In this document: positions 21,652-30,893 of the stretch, piece by piece
Layout: each line of letters opens with the position of its first letter
Numbering within the stretch: the stretch's first letter is position 1
Origin: Cyanobium sp. NS01
GTDB lineage: Bacteria > Cyanobacteriota > Cyanobacteriia > PCC-6307 > Cyanobiaceae
DNA length: 64,000 nucleotides
Assembly: GCF_014280235.1 (NCBI RefSeq)
Contig: NZ_CP047940.1
Span: forward strand, 1 to 64,000
Direction: 5' to 3'
Notes under the pieces: model-generated
The model's input: the letters and a program-made list of their open reading frames with translations, nothing else
What the model was told of the DNA's origin: nothing
The model's database searches: none
Program-made: the position numbers and the translations under genes

Positions 21652-22851
21652 TCAGCCGAGTTGGTTCAGCAGTCGCTTGAGCTCTTCGGGTCGACTGGTT
21701 TTGGTGATGGCTTCATCGATCAGAATGTTGTTGCTGAGCACCAGATCAGCCAGGGACTTCTCCAGAGTCTGCATGGCCAGTTCACCACCCATCTGAATCT
21801 GGGAGTAGAGCTGAGCTGTTTTCCCTTCGCGGATCAGGTTGGCGATGGCCGGAGTGCTGATCATGATCTCCTGGGCCATGACCCTACCCAGCTGATTGGG
21901 CATTGGCTTGTGGCGTTTACACAGGGTCTGAGCAAACACCGCTACGAGGCTGCCGCTGAGCTGAACCCTGACCTGGCTCTGCTGGGCAGCGGGGAACACA
22001 TCCACCATGCGGTCCACGGTCTGAGAGGCCGAACTCGTGTGCAGCGAAGCGAGCACCAAATGCCCTGTTTCAGCGGCAGTGATGGCCAGCTGAATGGTCT
22101 CAAGGTCACGCATTTCTCCAACGAGAATCACATCGGGATCTTCCCGTAGTGCTGACCTCAGCGCATTGGAGAAGCTGCGGGTGTCGTCATTCAGCTGACG
22201 CTGATGGATCATGCTCTTGTCTGAAGAATAGGTGAATTCAATCGGGTCTTCAATGGTGAGAATATGTTCAGTGCGAGTTTGATTGATGTGATTCAGGATG
22301 GCTGCCAGGGTGGTGGTCTTGCCTGATCCCGTGGGCCCGGTGACGAGTACAAGACCCTTAGGGGAACGACTCATCTCCTCGACGATGGATGGCATGTTCA
22401 GACTCTCCAGCGAGGGTATGGTGCTACCCAGGGCCCTCAGAGAGGCGGCATAGGTGCCGCGCTGCCGGTAGACATTGATCCTGAACCTGGCCACACCCCT
22501 GAGGCCGTAGGAACAGTCAAGTTCCCAGTCTTGCTCAAGACGCTTGCGCTGGGAATTATTGAGAATCGAGAAAATCAGCTTGTTGCAGTCCTCCTCATCG
22601 AGTCGTTCCTCAACGATGGGTCTCAACTGCCCGTTGAAGCGCCCATAGGGCGGTAGCCCGGAACTGATGTGGAGGTCACTGCCACCAGCAGCGACCAGCT
22701 CAGTCATCAGATCTTCGATCATCACGGCCATGGGTCTCAGAGCAAGAGATCGGCGACGGAATCCAGGGATCGGGGCCTGGGCTGCCCGGGAGGCTGGCTG
22801 GGAAGCCTCACCGGGGCGTGAGGCAGTAGGGACACTCCAGCCAAGCATCAC
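21652..22851 (-). CDS. pilT: Type IV pilus retraction ATPase PilT
   Basis: PilT is the hexameric motor that retracts type IV pili for twitching and DNA uptake. MIEDLMTELVAAGGSDLHIS starts the conserved N-terminal domain. The Walker A is GPTGSGKTTT, the Asp box lies around HILTIEDPIEFTY, Walker B is VILVGEMRD, and the His box HLVLASLHTSSA follows. The ATG at 22851 makes a 399-residue protein overlapping pilB by 44 bases; an internal ATG at 22731 would give a start closer to most PilT proteins, so the first 40 residues are uncertain. Confidence 0.94.
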   Translation of the reverse strand: MMLGWSVPTASRPGEASQPASRAAQAPIPGFRRRSLALRPMAVMIEDLMTELVAAGGSDLHISSGLPPYGRFNGQLRPIVEERLDEEDCNKLIFSILNNSQRKRLEQDWELDCSYGLRGVARFRINVYRQRGTYAASLRALGSTIPSLESLNMPSIVEEMSRSPKGLVLVTGPTGSGKTTTLAAILNHINQTRTEHILTIEDPIEFTYSSDKSMIHQRQLNDDTRSFSNALRSALREDPDVILVGEMRDLETIQLAITAAETGHLVLASLHTSSASQTVDRMVDVFPAAQQSQVRVQLSGSLVAVFAQTLCKRHKPMPNQLGRVMAQEIMISTPAIANLIREGKTAQLYSQIQMGGELAMQTLEKSLADLVLSNNILIDEAITKTSRPEELKRLLNQLG

Positions 22852-24658
22852 TGAGACCGGCTCCGCAGTCCTTGCAGGTCAGGGTGCTCAAGGCACGGGA
22901 GCGACGCTCACTCTCGAGCCCTGTATCCGTGAGCAGAATCCGCTGCACTTCAGCCAGGGTGGTGTGGCCTTCCCGCACCAGCTCAAGGCCATAGCCCAGC
23001 AGGGTTTTCATACCGCTTTCCAGGGCCAGGCGCCGGATCACATCGGTGGTTTGGCGCTGGGCGATGGCGGTGGAGATCGCATCGTTGATGCGCAGCACTT
23101 CAAACGCCGCCACCCTCCCCTTGTAGCCATTGCCATTGCAGTTGGGGCAGGCACGTTTCTGGCGCCCATGGCCCGTGTCGGCCCGATAGAAGGTCACATC
23201 GGAAACTTCGCTTACCAACAGTCCGAATCGACTCAGTTCTTCTGGGTCGGGGTGGTAGCTGATGCGGCACTGGCTGCAGACCCGGCGCACCAGCCGCTGC
23301 GACACGATGCCCAGCAGAGAAGCGCTCACCATGAAGGGTTCGACCCCCATCTCATCCAGCCGTGTAATGGCACTGGCCGCATCGTTGCAGTGCAGGGTGG
23401 TGAACACCAGGTGCCCGGTGAGGGCGGCCTCGATGGCTGTTTTGGCCGTTTCCAGATCGCGGGTTTCTCCCACCAGCAGCACATCGGGGTCCTGGCGCAT
23501 GAAGGCCCGCAGGGTGGTGGGGAAGTCCAGCCCCTTGTCACGGTTCACCTGGGTCTGGGTGATGCCCTGCAAGGTGTATTCAATGGGATCCTCCACCGTG
23601 GAGATGTTGATGTCTGGATTGTTGCGCTCTGACAGCAGCGCATACAGCGTGGTGGATTTGCCGGAGCCCGTGGGGCCCGTGACCAGGACCATGCCGTAAG
23701 GATTGCTGCCGAGCTCCCGCAGGGTTGCGCGGGCGTCGGGATTGGTGATCAGCGTGTCCAGGCCGAGCTCAGTCGAGCTGCTGTCCAGCAGCCGCAGCAC
23801 CACCTTTTCGCCATTGCGTGTCGGCAGGGTGCTGACGCGGAAGTCCATCTTGCGTCCCCGGAACAGGCGTCGGATCCGGCCGTCCTGAGGCAGCCGTCGT
23901 TCGGCGATGTCCAGTTCCGCCATGATCTTCAGCCTGGAGGTGACGGCAGGCACCAGACTTCGGGGCAGATCCTCAAACAGCTTCTGCAACACGCCGTCGA
24001 TCCGGAAGCGGATCTCAAGGGTCTGGTCGTAGGGCTCGACGTGGATGTCGCTGGCGCCGATGCTGAGGGCTTCGATCAGGATCCGATCCACCAGGCTCAC
24101 GATCGGTGAGGCATTGGCGCTGGAGTTGGTTTCGGCTTCGCTGACCTCCAGGTCTTCCAGTTCCAGCACCTCTTGCAGCTGACCGCTGGCGCTGGGAAGC
24201 TCAAGATCCTTCGTGAGCGAGCGTGGCTCCATCAGGTCGCTGGCCTCGTCCTTCCCAGCCGTTTCACGAGACGACTCCTCCTGTTCCAGGGAGGTCAGCA
24301 GGGCCATTTGCTCGAGGGCATCGGTGATATCCCTGCTCCTGGCCTGGAGTAAGTCCGCCTCCAGGCCCAGCGCGCTCAAGGCAAGCTGCACGGCCCTCCG
24401 CGGTTCGCGGCCCCAGTCGCTCGGTACGGCCACCACCAGCACTCCGGGGCGTTCGGCGATGGGACAGGCGCCAAACTCGCCCCAGCGCTCGAAGCTCAGG
24501 CCGGGATTGCGTACCTCCTCCGGCGTGAGGTCTCCCCGATCGAGCAGAGGTTGTTGCAGCAGCCCTGCGGCGGCCTGATCACCTCCAGCAGCGCTGTGGT
24601 CTCCAGGCAGGGGCCCTGGAGGCAGCGGGGGGAAGGGGGGAAACGGTCTGAGCGGCAT
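22808..24658 (-). CDS. pilB: Type IV pilus extension ATPase PilB with extra C-terminal zinc ribbon
   Basis: PilB powers pilus polymerisation. Residues 1 to ~190 hold a Pro-rich start and a degenerate GspE N-terminal domain; the ATPase core follows. The core shows IGASDIHVEPYDQTLEIRFR, Walker A GPTGSGKSTTLYALL, DPDVLLVGETRD and LVFTTLHCNDA. The usual zinc tetracysteine is split as CSQC and CPNC. Unusually, the C-terminus adds a second pair, CKDCG and CPYC, in the last 22 residues. The ATG at 24658 (616 residues) leaves about 100 bases for promoters between it and grpE; a GTG at 24754 would nearly abut the divergent grpE start. Confidence 0.93.
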   Translation of the reverse strand: MPLRPFPPFPPLPPGPLPGDHSAAGGDQAAAGLLQQPLLDRGDLTPEEVRNPGLSFERWGEFGACPIAERPGVLVVAVPSDWGREPRRAVQLALSALGLEADLLQARSRDITDALEQMALLTSLEQEESSRETAGKDEASDLMEPRSLTKDLELPSASGQLQEVLELEDLEVSEAETNSSANASPIVSLVDRILIEALSIGASDIHVEPYDQTLEIRFRIDGVLQKLFEDLPRSLVPAVTSRLKIMAELDIAERRLPQDGRIRRLFRGRKMDFRVSTLPTRNGEKVVLRLLDSSSTELGLDTLITNPDARATLRELGSNPYGMVLVTGPTGSGKSTTLYALLSERNNPDINISTVEDPIEYTLQGITQTQVNRDKGLDFPTTLRAFMRQDPDVLLVGETRDLETAKTAIEAALTGHLVFTTLHCNDAASAITRLDEMGVEPFMVSASLLGIVSQRLVRRVCSQCRISYHPDPEELSRFGLLVSEVSDVTFYRADTGHGRQKRACPNCNGNGYKGRVAAFEVLRINDAISTAIAQRQTTDVIRRLALESGMKTLLGYGLELVREGHTTLAEVQRILLTDTGLESERRSRALSTLTCKDCGAGLSDAWLECPYCLTPR

Positions 24659-24756
24659 GCGCTTGGCGCCAGGATGGGGAGGTGCGGGCTTCCGCCGTTG
24701 TGAGCCGTCCGCCAGGGCCCCAACATGTCTAGATCTGAACGTGCTTGTTGTCACGC

Positions 24757-25527
24757 ATGAGCGGTGAACCTGTGGTACCTCCCGAAACCAACCCCACCCA
24801 GGATCTTCAGGCTCCGATGGAGGCTGCGGTGGACTCCACTGCGGCCGAGTTGATCGACCCTTCCGCCGCGGCAGGCGCTGGGGAAGCCCCCCCGGATGCC
24901 GGATCCGGCGACCACAGCGCCGCTGCGGCCCAGGAGGCGTCAGCGCCGGCTGATCCCGCCGGCGCGGCCAGGCTCGTGGTGGAACTGGAGCGGGAGCTGG
25001 CCAGCCTCAGGAGCCAGCACGAGAGCCTCAACGGTCAGCACATGCGGCTCGCGGCGGATTTCGATAACTTCCGCAAACGCCAGAGCCGTGACAGTGAGGA
25101 TCAGCGGCTGCAGATCACCTGTGCCACCCTCGGTGAGATCCTGCCGGTTCTCGACAACTTCGATCGGGCCCGTCAGCAGCTCAATCCCCAGCATGAGGAG
25201 GCCCAGTCACTGCACCGCAGCTACCAGGGCCTCTACCGCCAGCTGGTGGATGTGTTCAAGCAGCTGGGCGTCTCGCCGATGCGGGTGGAGGGCGAGCCCT
25301 TTGACCCGATGCTGCACGAAGCCGTGCTGAGGGAGCCCAGTGACCAGCACCCCGAGGACGTTGTGATCGAGGAACTGCAGCGGGGCTATCACCTCAATGG
25401 CCGCGTGCTGCGCCATGCCCTCGTGAAGGTGTCCATGGGACCGGGACCCAGCAATGCCGCCTCTCCTGCAGGAGAGGCCCAGGCAGGGCCTGAGCAGGAG
25501 TCCAGTGCGCCTCCCCACGAGGGTTGA
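24757..25527 (+). CDS. grpE: Nucleotide exchange factor GrpE
   Basis: GrpE releases ADP from DnaK in the Hsp70 cycle. The N-terminal ~75 residues are an acidic Ala/Pro/Glu-rich tail. A long coiled-coil helix follows (about 78-130, with [17 protein letters not shown]). The C-terminal beta domain includes [20 protein letters not shown] and [17 protein letters not shown], the PROSITE-type GrpE signature. The ATG at 24757 gives 256 residues. dnaJ begins two bases after the stop, a typical chaperone operon. Confidence 0.96.
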   Translation: MSGEPVVPPETNPTQDLQAPMEAAVDSTAAELIDPSAAAGAGEAPPDAGSGDHSAAAAQEASAPADPAGAARLVVELERELASLRSQHESLNGQHMRLAADFDNFRKRQSRDSEDQRLQITCATLGEILPVLDNFDRARQQLNPQHEEAQSLHRSYQGLYRQLVDVFKQLGVSPMRVEGEPFDPMLHEAVLREPSDQHPEDVVIEELQRGYHLNGRVLRHALVKVSMGPGPSNAASPAGEAQAGPEQESSAPPHEG

Positions 25528-25529
25528 CC

Positions 25530-26654
25530 ATGGCGGACTACTACGACCTGCTGGCTGTGAGCCGCGATGCCGATGCGGACAGCCTCAAGCGGGCCTACAG
25601 GCGGCTGGCCCGCCAGTACCACCCCGACATCAACAAGGATCCCGGCGCCGAGGAGCGGTTCAAGGAAATCGGCCGGGCCTATGAGGTGCTGAGTGATCCC
25701 CAGAGCCGCGCCCGCTACGACCAGTTCGGCGAGGCCGGCCTCGGTGGCGGCGACGGCATGCCCGACATGGGCGACATGGGCGGCTTTGCCGATCTGTTCG
25801 AGACCTTCTTCAGCGGCTTCGGCGGCGCCCAGGCGGGTGGTCCCCGCCGCCGCGGGCCCCGGCAGGGCGACGACCTGCGCCTCGATCTCACGATCAGCTT
25901 TGCGGAGGCCATCTTCGGGATCGAGCGGGAGGTGCAGATCCGCCACCTCGAAACCTGCTCCAGCTGCAAGGGCAGCGGGGCCAAGGAGGGTGCCGGCCCC
26001 ACCACCTGCACCACCTGCTCGGGGGCCGGCCAGGTGCGTCGCGCCACCCGCACCCCCTTCGGCAGCTTCACCCAGGTGGCCCCCTGCCCCACCTGTGAGG
26101 GCAGCGGCCAGATGATCGACGACCCCTGCACCGCCTGTGGCGGCCAGGGCCTCCAGCAGGTGCGCAAGAAACTGCGCATCAACATTCCCGCCGGCGTGGA
26201 TTCCGGCACCCGGCTGCGGGTGGCCCAGGAGGGCAACGCCGGCCAGCGGGGCGGTCCGCCCGGGGATCTCTACGTGTTCCTGAGCGTCCAGCCCCATCCC
26301 CAGCTGCGCCGCGACGGCATCAACATCCACTCGGAGGTGGCCCTCAACTACCTGCAGGCGATCCTCGGCGACACCATCGAGGTGGAGACGGTCGATGGAC
26401 CGGAGCCGCTCACGATTCCACCGGGCACCCAGCCGGGCGCCATTCTCACCATGCAGGCCAAGGGAGTGCCGAAGCTGGGCAACCCGGTGGCCCGCGGCAA
26501 CCACCTGTTCAGCGTCAAGGTGCAGCTGCCCACCAAGGTCAGCGGTGAGGAGCGGGAGCTGCTGGAGCAGTTGGCGGGTCACCACACCAACCGGGGCCAG
26601 AAGCATCCGCACAAGAGCGGTCTGTTCGGTGGCCTGTTCGGCCACCGCGACTGA
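25530..26654 (+). CDS. dnaJ: Chaperone protein DnaJ (type I Hsp40)
   Basis: DnaJ delivers unfolded clients to DnaK and stimulates its ATPase. The J domain (residues 1-65) carries the essential HPD motif in YHPDINKD. A Gly-rich stretch (about 70-108) follows. Four zinc-binding CxxCxGxG repeats then run [24 protein letters not shown] and CTACGGQG. The C-terminal substrate domain includes [19 protein letters not shown] and GTQPGAIL. At 374 residues it is the full type I form. It is coupled to grpE and followed by the TusA-like gene. Confidence 0.97.
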   Translation: MADYYDLLAVSRDADADSLKRAYRRLARQYHPDINKDPGAEERFKEIGRAYEVLSDPQSRARYDQFGEAGLGGGDGMPDMGDMGGFADLFETFFSGFGGAQAGGPRRRGPRQGDDLRLDLTISFAEAIFGIEREVQIRHLETCSSCKGSGAKEGAGPTTCTTCSGAGQVRRATRTPFGSFTQVAPCPTCEGSGQMIDDPCTACGGQGLQQVRKKLRINIPAGVDSGTRLRVAQEGNAGQRGGPPGDLYVFLSVQPHPQLRRDGINIHSEVALNYLQAILGDTIEVETVDGPEPLTIPPGTQPGAILTMQAKGVPKLGNPVARGNHLFSVKVQLPTKVSGEERELLEQLAGHHTNRGQKHPHKSGLFGGLFGHRD

Positions 26655-26657
26655 GCC

Positions 26658-26912
26658 GTGTCCTCCGCCCCACACCCCTCTCTCCTGCTCGATCTCCGCG
26701 GTACCCCCTGCCCCCTCAACTTCATCAGGGCGCGACTGGCCCTCGAAGGCCTGGAGCCGGGCTCCTGGCTCCAGCTCGACCTGGACCGCGGCGAAGCGCA
26801 AGAGCAGGTGAGCTCCGGCCTGCGGCAGCAGGGCCACGCGGTGCAGGAGGCTCCCCATCCCGAGGCGGAGCAGGGGGCGATCCGGCTGCTGGTGTGCCGC
26901 CATGGGGCCTGA
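26658..26912 (+). CDS. TusA-family sulfurtransferase-like protein
   Basis: This 84-residue protein starts with GTG 3 bases after dnaJ and overlaps rsgA by 11 bases. It shows the TusA/SirA fold pattern: LLDLRGTPCPLNFIRARLAL at the N-terminus, the GSWLQLDLD strand, and a C-terminal IRLLVCR strand. TusA proteins carry persulfide sulfur on the Cys of a CPxP motif. Here the motif reads CPLN, keeping the Cys but losing the second Pro. It may be a sulfur carrier or a regulatory relative; the specific pathway is not evident. Confidence 0.82.
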   Translation: MSSAPHPSLLLDLRGTPCPLNFIRARLALEGLEPGSWLQLDLDRGEAQEQVSSGLRQQGHAVQEAPHPEAEQGAIRLLVCRHGA

Positions 26913-27963
26913 GCCTGCGGGCGGCGTCAGCGAGGGGCTCAACGGCCTGGTGACGGCCCTGCAGGCCAATTACTGCAGCGTGGCGCTGGAGGAGCCAGGC
27001 CCCGGTGGCGCCGGCCAGCTGCTTTGCACCCGCCGCACGCGCCTGGCCAAGAGTGGGCAGAGCATCTGTGTGGGGGACCGGGTGCGGGTCGAGGGCATCG
27101 ACTGGCCGGCCGGGCGCGCTGCCGTGGCGGCCGTGCATCCCCGCACCAACCTGCTGGAGCGCCCCGCCGTGGCCAATGTGAGCCGCATCGTGGTGGTGGT
27201 GGCGCTGGCGGAGCCCGTGGCCGATCCGCTGCAGCTCAGCCGTTTTCTGATCACGGCCGAGGCCAGCGGCACCCCCGTGCTGCCCGTGCTCTCCAAGGCC
27301 GACCTGCTGCCCGCCACGGCGGTGGCCGACTGGTGCCGGCGCCTGCAGGGGTGGGGCTACGCGCCGCTGGCCGTGGCAGCCACCACGGGGCAGGGTCTCG
27401 AGGCCCTGCGGCAGGAGCTCCAGCAGCCTGGCATCACCGTGATCTGTGGGCCCTCCGGGGTGGGTAAGAGCAGCCTGCTCAACGCCCTGCTGCCGGCCCT
27501 CGACCTGCGGGTGACGGCGGTTTCGGGCCGGCTCCAGCGAGGCCGCCACACCACCCGCCACGTGGAGTTGTTCGGTCTGGCCCCCGGTGCCCTGGTGGCC
27601 GACACCCCGGGCTTCAATCGCCCAAGGCTGCCGCGGGATCCTGCCGCCCTCGGGGCCCTCTTCCCGGAAGTGCGTGCCGCGCTGGCCCGTCAGGGCCCCT
27701 GCCGCTTCAGCGACTGCCTGCACCAGGGCGAGCCTGACTGCTCCGTGGGCATGGCCTGGGAGCGCTGGCCCCTCTACCGCCAGTGCCTCGACGATCTGCA
27801 GCAGGACCTGGAGCGCGCCCCGGCCCCCAGCTCGGATCCAGCCGGTCTGCGCCGCCGCGGCGGCCGGCTGGAACCCCTGCTCGCAGCCCGGTACCGGCGC
27901 AGCTCCCGCCGCAGTCAGCGTCAGCAGGAGGAACGGGAGGACCGGGGCCCTGGCCAGAGCTGA
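26902..27963 (+). CDS. rsgA: Ribosome small subunit-dependent GTPase A
   Basis: RsgA is a circularly permuted GTPase that checks late maturation of the 30S subunit. The N-terminal OB-fold covers about residues 10-75. The permuted order of GTPase motifs is visible: LSKADLL (G4) comes before CGPSGVGKSSLLNALL (G1, near residue 185), then DTPGFNRPRL (G3). A zinc-binding C-terminal motif follows, with CRFSDCLHQGEPDC. The tail after residue 300 is Arg-rich. At 353 residues it is normal. The gene overlaps the TusA-like gene, so translation is coupled. Confidence 0.95.
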   Translation: MGPEPAGGVSEGLNGLVTALQANYCSVALEEPGPGGAGQLLCTRRTRLAKSGQSICVGDRVRVEGIDWPAGRAAVAAVHPRTNLLERPAVANVSRIVVVVALAEPVADPLQLSRFLITAEASGTPVLPVLSKADLLPATAVADWCRRLQGWGYAPLAVAATTGQGLEALRQELQQPGITVICGPSGVGKSSLLNALLPALDLRVTAVSGRLQRGRHTTRHVELFGLAPGALVADTPGFNRPRLPRDPAALGALFPEVRAALARQGPCRFSDCLHQGEPDCSVGMAWERWPLYRQCLDDLQQDLERAPAPSSDPAGLRRRGGRLEPLLAARYRRSSRRSQRQQEEREDRGPGQS

Positions 27964-27968
27964 GCGCC

Positions 27969-28310
27969 CTAGCCCCCCAGGCCCGGCAGGTTGAGATTGA
28001 GGCCGCCGGTCAGTTCCTCCATGCGGCCCTTCATGGTGCCGGTGGAGTTGGCGTAAGCGGCTTGCAGGGCTTCCAGCACGGCGGTTTCGCAGGCCTCGAC
28101 GCCGTCAGCCAGCAGCTCTGGAGCCAGACGCACCTTCAGGGGCTGCTGGTTGCCGGAGAGCCACACGCTGGCGCGGCCATCGGCGCTGCTGCCTTCCAGC
28201 TCCATGGCGTCGAGCTCTTCCTGGAGCTTCTGGGCGTTCTGCTGGAGTTCCTGGGCCTTTTTGAAGGCCTCAGTGAGCTGACCGAAATTGGGAAGTCCGA
28301 AGCCGGCCAT
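27969..28310 (-). CDS. YbaB/EbfC family nucleoid-associated protein
   Basis: This 113-residue protein matches the small DNA-binding YbaB/EbfC family: an N-terminal helix rich in Gln and Lys ([20 protein letters not shown]), a central beta-sheet ([16 protein letters not shown]), and a C-terminal helix. These dimers bind DNA and help organise the nucleoid. The start [16 protein letters not shown] is the usual one in picocyanobacteria. It is convergent with rsgA and lies just downstream of murB on the same strand. Confidence 0.93.
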   Translation of the reverse strand: MAGFGLPNFGQLTEAFKKAQELQQNAQKLQEELDAMELEGSSADGRASVWLSGNQQPLKVRLAPELLADGVEACETAVLEALQAAYANSTGTMKGRMEELTGGLNLNLPGLGG

Positions 28311-28355
28311 GCCGTTTCAAAAGCAGTGACCAGGCTAAGGGTGGCACCCCTCGGC

Positions 28356-29261
28356 CTACCGCTGGAAACCCAGCCGCTTCACCTCGGGATGGAGGGCGAT
28401 GCCATGCCGCTCCAGCACCCGGCGCTGCACGTCCGCGATCAGGGCGTCGATGTCGGCGGCCCGGGCCTCGCCGGCATTGACGATGAAATTGGCGTGGATT
28501 CTGGACACTTCCGCATCGCCGATACGCAGCCCCTTGAGGCCCAGCTCCTCGATCAGCCGACCCGCCTTGTGGGGCTCGGGGTTGCGGAACACACTGCCGC
28601 AGCTCGGCTGCTGATACGGCTGGGTGCTGGTGCGGCTGTGCAGGTTGGCGCTGGTGCGCTCGCGCACCAGCTCCGGGTCATGGCCCGGCTGCAGTTGAAA
28701 GCGGGCCGACAGCACGATCCAGGGCTCCTGTTGGAGCCGGCTGTGCCGGTAGGCCAGGTCCAGGTCTCTGGCTTCCAGCTCCACCACCTGGTCGGGGCGG
28801 GCCGGGTCGAGCAGCCGCACGGAGTGCAGCCACTCGGCCGTGCAGCCCCCCTGGGCGCCGGCATTCATCACGGCGGCGCCTCCCACGGTGCCGGGGATGC
28901 CCACGGCCCACTCGAGGCCGCTCAGGCCGGCCCTGGCCGCCTTGCGCGCCAGGGTGGGGATCGGTTCGCCGGCGGCGGCCTCCACCCAGCCGCTGCCGCC
29001 ATCCAGGCTGGCGCCCTGCAGCCGCCGGTTGCAGAGCGTCAGGCCGGCCAGGCCCGCATCGGCGATCAGCAGATTCGACCCCGCGCCGATGCAACGCAGC
29101 GCCAGCCCCTCCCGCCAGGCCCAGGCCGCCAGGGCCGCCAGCTCCGCATCAGAGCCGGGCTCCGCAAACCATTCCGCCGGACCCCCCACTTTCCAGGTGG
29201 TGAAGGCTCGCAGGTCCGTGCCCTGACGCAGACCGGGCAACTGGCTCAGGCTGGGGGTCAT
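28356..29261 (-). CDS. murB: UDP-N-acetylenolpyruvoylglucosamine reductase
   Basis: MurB reduces the enolpyruvyl group to give UDP-MurNAc in peptidoglycan synthesis, using FAD and NADPH. FAD-binding landmarks are [12 protein letters not shown] and [13 protein letters not shown]. The central block [23 protein letters not shown] is diagnostic, and [11 protein letters not shown] contains the catalytic Ser region. It has 301 residues and starts 4 bases after the murC stop, so murC-murB form an operon, with the ybaB-like gene downstream. Confidence 0.96.
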   Translation of the reverse strand: MTPSLSQLPGLRQGTDLRAFTTWKVGGPAEWFAEPGSDAELAALAAWAWREGLALRCIGAGSNLLIADAGLAGLTLCNRRLQGASLDGGSGWVEAAAGEPIPTLARKAARAGLSGLEWAVGIPGTVGGAAVMNAGAQGGCTAEWLHSVRLLDPARPDQVVELEARDLDLAYRHSRLQQEPWIVLSARFQLQPGHDPELVRERTSANLHSRTSTQPYQQPSCGSVFRNPEPHKAGRLIEELGLKGLRIGDAEVSRIHANFIVNAGEARAADIDALIADVQRRVLERHGIALHPEVKRLGFQR

Positions 29262-29265
29262 CCGC

Positions 29266-30702
29266 TCAGGCCGCCAGCTCCAGGGCCGGGCGCTGGAGAC
29301 GGTTGAGCCTGTCCCAGAGTCCGTTCACATCGCCGGCGCCCATGGCCAGCACCAGATCCCCAGCCAGGCTGCAGGCCTCCACCTGCTGGGCCAGGCCATC
29401 GAGGCTGTCGGCCACCAGCACCGGCAGCTGGGGGGCGAGCTGCTGCAACGCCGCGGCCAGCGCCCCACTGCTCACACCGGGGATCGGGGCCTCTCCCGCG
29501 GCGTAGAGCGGTGCGATCACCGCGGTATCGGCATCGCGCAGGGCTGCGGCGAAGCCATCCAGGAACTGGGCCGTGCGCGAGTAGCGGTGCGGCTGGAACA
29601 CGGCGATCACCCGCCGGGGGGGCTCGGGCAGGGGGCTGCGGCCGCTGTCCACCATCAGCCGCGCCATCGCCAGGGTGGCGGCCACTTCGCTGGGGTGGTG
29701 GGCGTAGTCATCCACCACCAGGCGGCCGTTCCAGATGCCGCGGAAGTCGAAACGGCGGCCCGGGGGCTTGAGCTCGGCCACCGCCTGCTGCAGCTCGGCG
29801 AAGCCGACCCCCTCCAGGCGGCAGGCGGCCAGGGCGGCCACGGCGTTGCTGAGGTTGTGGCGGCCTGGCAGGGGCAGCTGCAGGGTGCCCACCCGCTGGC
29901 CCCGCTCATAGAACTCGGCCGTGGTGCCGTCGCCACGTTCGTCGATGGCCAGGGCGGAGAACTCCACCCCCTCGGCGCTCGTGGTGGACCACCAGTGGTC
30001 GGCCTCGAAATGCTCCCGCAGGATCGCGCAGTCTCGATTGGCCAGCAGCCGGCGGGAGCCCTCGGCGAACCGGCGCAGGGTGCTGATCAGGGCGTCAAGA
30101 TCGGGGTAGTGGTCGGTGTGGTCGAGTTCGAGGTTGGTCAGCACCCCCAGGGATGGGGTGAACTTCACCAGGGAACCATCCGATTCATCGGCCTCCGCCA
30201 CCAGCAGTCGGCCCAGGCCGTGGCGGCCGTTGCTGCCGAAGGCGGGCACGATGCCGCCGATCACGGCGGTGGGGTCGTGGCCCGTGGCGGCCAGCAGGGT
30301 GGCAATCAGGCTGCTGGTGGTGGTCTTGCCGTGGCTGCCGGCCACCGCGATCGTCTCCTGGTCGCGGATCAGGGCGGCGAGCACATCGGAGCGATGGCAG
30401 ATCGCCAGCCCGGCCCGGCGGGCCTCCATGAGTTCGGGATTGGTCTCCGGAACCGCCGAGCTGATCACCACCTGGGGGGGCGCGGCGGCGTCGGCACAGA
30501 TGGCCGCCACCGTGGCCCCGGTCTGCTCCTGGAACACCCGCACCCCGTGGCGCCTGAGGCAGGTGAGCACGGCGTTGTCGCGGGGGTCGGAGCCGCTCAC
30601 CGCGTACCCCCGCTCGGCCAGAATGCCTGCCAGGGCTGACATGCCGATGCCTCCGACCCCGATGAAGTGCAGGGGTTGGTCGCGCTCAAGCTGGGGGATC
30701 AA
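29266..30702 (-). CDS. murC: UDP-N-acetylmuramate--L-alanine ligase
   Basis: MurC adds L-Ala to UDP-MurNAc with ATP. The N-terminal Rossmann segment reads [21 protein letters not shown]. The P-loop is [15 protein letters not shown], and [29 protein letters not shown] and [14 protein letters not shown] are Mur ligase signatures. The 478-residue protein begins at a TTG (30702). It is divergent from gap2 with about 190 bases between, the main regulatory gap of this region. Confidence 0.96.
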   Translation of the reverse strand: MIPQLERDQPLHFIGVGGIGMSALAGILAERGYAVSGSDPRDNAVLTCLRRHGVRVFQEQTGATVAAICADAAAPPQVVISSAVPETNPELMEARRAGLAICHRSDVLAALIRDQETIAVAGSHGKTTTSSLIATLLAATGHDPTAVIGGIVPAFGSNGRHGLGRLLVAEADESDGSLVKFTPSLGVLTNLELDHTDHYPDLDALISTLRRFAEGSRRLLANRDCAILREHFEADHWWSTTSAEGVEFSALAIDERGDGTTAEFYERGQRVGTLQLPLPGRHNLSNAVAALAACRLEGVGFAELQQAVAELKPPGRRFDFRGIWNGRLVVDDYAHHPSEVAATLAMARLMVDSGRSPLPEPPRRVIAVFQPHRYSRTAQFLDGFAAALRDADTAVIAPLYAAGEAPIPGVSSGALAAALQQLAPQLPVLVADSLDGLAQQVEACSLAGDLVLAMGAGDVNGLWDRLNRLQRPALELAA

Positions 30703-30815
30703 GGTGGGTTCCGGACCGGGACGCTGCTGCAGCAGAAGTTAGTCCGGCCGGGGTCTCTCGCGCCATTACGAGATGCTGCATCTGGGCTCATCGTGCCGCC
30801 TGGGCCACTGCAAGC

Positions 30816-30869
30816 GGCAAGGGGGGCGGAGGGGATTTCTGTATGATCGGCAGCCAAATCCCCCTTGCC
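30816..30869 (+). promoter_or_regulatory. gap2 promoter region with nested inverted repeats
   Basis: A TATGAT hexamer at 30842-30847 is a good -10 element for gap2. It sits between GGGGATTT (30831-30838) and AAATCCCC (30856-30863), a perfect 8-base inverted repeat. A second perfect 10-base inverted repeat, GGCAAGGGGG (30816-30825) and CCCCCTTGCC (30860-30869), encloses both. The symmetry around the -10 suggests a repressor or activator site rather than a transcript hairpin. No good -35 box is seen. Confidence 0.4.
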
Positions 30870-30893
30870 AAGCGGTTTCTTCCGCTTTTTGCC

